A stretch of 64,000 bases of DNA, taken from positions 1-64,000 of the forward strand of contig NZ_JAFIQY010000003.1 in assembly GCF_022271435.1 (NCBI RefSeq). The letters run 5' to 3'. Positions 63,020 through 64,000 of this stretch are shown here, one piece after another; the first letter of the stretch is position 1, and each line of letters opens with the position of its first letter. A model generated the notes under the pieces. The model saw only the letters and a program-made list of their open reading frames with translations, had not been told where the DNA came from and made no database searches. A program made the position numbers and the translations under genes. Source of the stretch: Streptomyces monomycini (GTDB lineage Bacteria > Actinomycetota > Actinomycetes > Streptomycetales > Streptomycetaceae).

Positions 63020-63228
63020 ACGTACAGGGTGGGCGGGCAGCTGGCTTGTTTCCGGCGGGAATCGGACGGGGAGCTGACCGGCGTCCCCGTCCCCCACCAC
63101 CCGGTCCCACAACCGCGCGTCACCACTCTCGTCCCGCTCCTGCCACGCCGAGGTGTAATCCCTCTCCAGCCCGGAGGCACGCGGCGGCTCGGCCGCGGCG
63201 GGTGCGGGTACCGCCCTGTCGTCCATCC

Positions 63229-63819
63229 CTACGGCAGCTTGGGCGGGTACGGCTTGAACCGCGAGGTGTCGATGGCGAAGGAGAACGGTTCGGGGAGCGG
63301 TACCTGGTCGCCGAACTGGTACGGGTCCACTCGGCGGTAGGTCAGGTGGTCCGGCTCCGAGTACAGCTCGATCATGCATTCATTGGGGTCTACGAGGAGG
63401 TAGAGGGGGATGCGGCTCATCGCGTACCACATGCGCTTCTTGATGTAATCGCTGTCCCGGTCGGAGGAGACAACTTCAACGACGAGGTCGACGCGGTCGG
63501 CGGGGAGCGGATTCGGATTACTCCGGATCGCTTCCTCGACGGTGACGGTGAGGTCTGCCTTGGGCTCGAAGCTGGAGATGTCCGAGACAAGAGCCTGTTC
63601 CGGCAGGGCTTCCCACCCCTCGGCGAGCACCTGCGCGGTGAGCAGAGCAACGATGCGGTTGTGGAACGGTGCTGCCGACGCCTGCATAACGATCTTTCCG
63701 TCGATGAGCTCGATCTTGAGCTGGTCCAGCTCAGGGATCTTCTCCAGAAAGCGCAGCAGCTCGTGGCCCTTCTCGCCCCGCATGATGTCCTCAACAGTGT
63801 CGTGATGCATCAGGGTCAT
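63229..63819 (-). CDS. Uma2 family protein (DUF820, PD-(D/E)xK nuclease-like)
   Basis: 196 residues. ATG 63819 is preceded by AAAGGAGG at 8 nt, the strongest Shine-Dalgarno in the window. Layout of Uma2: IELIDGKIVMQASAAPFHNRI, then FEPKADLTV and DLVVEVVSSDRDSDYIKKR with the D...E-x-V...K pattern of the PD-(D/E)xK fold, then YAMSRIPLYLLVDP. These proteins are abundant in streptomycetes and cyanobacteria; nuclease activity is inferred from the fold only. Slightly lower GC than its neighbours. Confidence 0.88.
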   Translation of the reverse strand: MTLMHHDTVEDIMRGEKGHELLRFLEKIPELDQLKIELIDGKIVMQASAAPFHNRIVALLTAQVLAEGWEALPEQALVSDISSFEPKADLTVTVEEAIRSNPNPLPADRVDLVVEVVSSDRDSDYIKKRMWYAMSRIPLYLLVDPNECMIELYSEPDHLTYRRVDPYQFGDQVPLPEPFSFAIDTSRFKPYPPKLP

Positions 63820-63955
63820 CGCGGCGCCTCCTTTCAGCCGGAGCGTAGGGTCGGCGGCCGCTTTGGGACGCACGATATCCGTCGTTGCCCTCTATCGGGT
63901 GATCCCGCGCCGCGTGGAAGGATGGCCCAAAGTCCGAAGCGAAGGAGATGAACGG

Positions 63956-64000
63956 GTGCCTGGCACGAATCTGACCCGCGACGAGGCGCAGCAGCGGGCG
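63956..64000 (+). CDS. Second aminopeptidase N, N-terminal fragment
   Basis: Fifteen codons at the right edge, starting GTG 63956 with AAGGAGAT 7 nt upstream, read VPGTNLTRDEAQQRA. This matches the PepN start at 51918 (VPGENLTRDEARERA) at 12 of 15 residues, so a paralogous M1 aminopeptidase begins here and continues outside the window. Confidence 0.8.
   Translation, partial: MPGTNLTRDEAQQRA

Noticed and set aside
63020..63379. N-terminal extension of the DUF1203 protein
   Set aside because: The open frame runs into the Uma2 gene region. The added residues do not resemble the family, and DUF1203 proteins normally start at the chosen MTTYTPLPIP.

Overview
This 64 kb window is chromosomal DNA of a Streptomyces-type actinomycete. 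The evidence is very high GC with strong third-position G/C, frequent GTG starts, and a gene order recognisable from the Streptomyces core chromosome: rne, TIGR03936, TIGR03960, rodA-mrdA-mreD-mreC-mreB, ndk, DUF4233, folC, valS, clpX-clpP2-clpP1, tig, rpiB, sodF, pepN, asd. Two tRNA genes are present. I saw no insertion sequence, prophage or CRISPR array.

Layout. 1-6.5 kb, all minus strand: the first codons of an RNase E/G, a TIGR03936 radical-SAM-associated protein, an unrecognised membrane protein built on a repeated P-x3-W-x-Y-R-x-V-L-T-P-V-G motif, a TIGR03960 radical SAM enzyme and a CYTH-CHAD polyphosphate-type protein. 6.8-10.2 kb, plus strand: a two-gene encapsulin operon. It encodes a family 2 shell protein with an inserted cyclic-nucleotide-binding-like domain, overlapped by a cysteine desulfurase with a 250-residue disordered N-terminus carrying an (MSAVPG)n repeat. 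This is the most striking system in the window. 10.8-17.1 kb: the lateral-wall elongation operon, read mreB to rodA on the minus strand. 17.3-25.5 kb: ndk, DUF4233, folC, an additional single-pass penicillin-binding protein, a divergent GT-C-like membrane protein and valS. 25.7-27.7 kb: tandem twin Pro/Gln-rich membrane-anchored proteins. 27.8-32.3 kb: clpX, clpP2, clpP1 and trigger factor, with a ClgR-type operator upstream of clpP1.

32.7-41.5 kb: tRNA-Pro(TGG), tRNA-Gly(TCC), an ArsC/Spx-like reductase, a small membrane protein, a membrane acyltransferase, a CPA2-type antiporter, a truncated AHSA1-domain gene, a SpoIIE-type phosphatase, a GNAT acetyltransferase, a Nei-like glycosylase and rpiB. 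41.7-50.0 kb: three paralogous amino acid permeases, interspersed with a Ser/Thr kinase, a divergent LPETG surface protein followed by a 15-bp tandem repeat, and bioY. 50.2-64 kb: Fe-type sodF behind a perfect Nur (nickel) box, a DsbA-like thioredoxin-fold protein, pepN, a nuclease-fold-like protein, a Tat-dependent metallophosphoesterase, a large secreted subtilase, asd, DUF1203, a Uma2-family protein, and the first 15 codons of a second pepN at the right edge.

The core genes serve cell-wall growth, protein quality control, tRNA charging and central metabolism. Several genes (CYTH-CHAD, folC, valS, arsC, acyltransferase) have a TAnnnT hexamer 6-7 nt before the start codon, which suggests leaderless mRNAs. 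Two genes appear to start at near-cognate codons: CTG for TIGR03936 and ATC for the antiporter. Functional names rest on recognition of sequence families. No database search was run.
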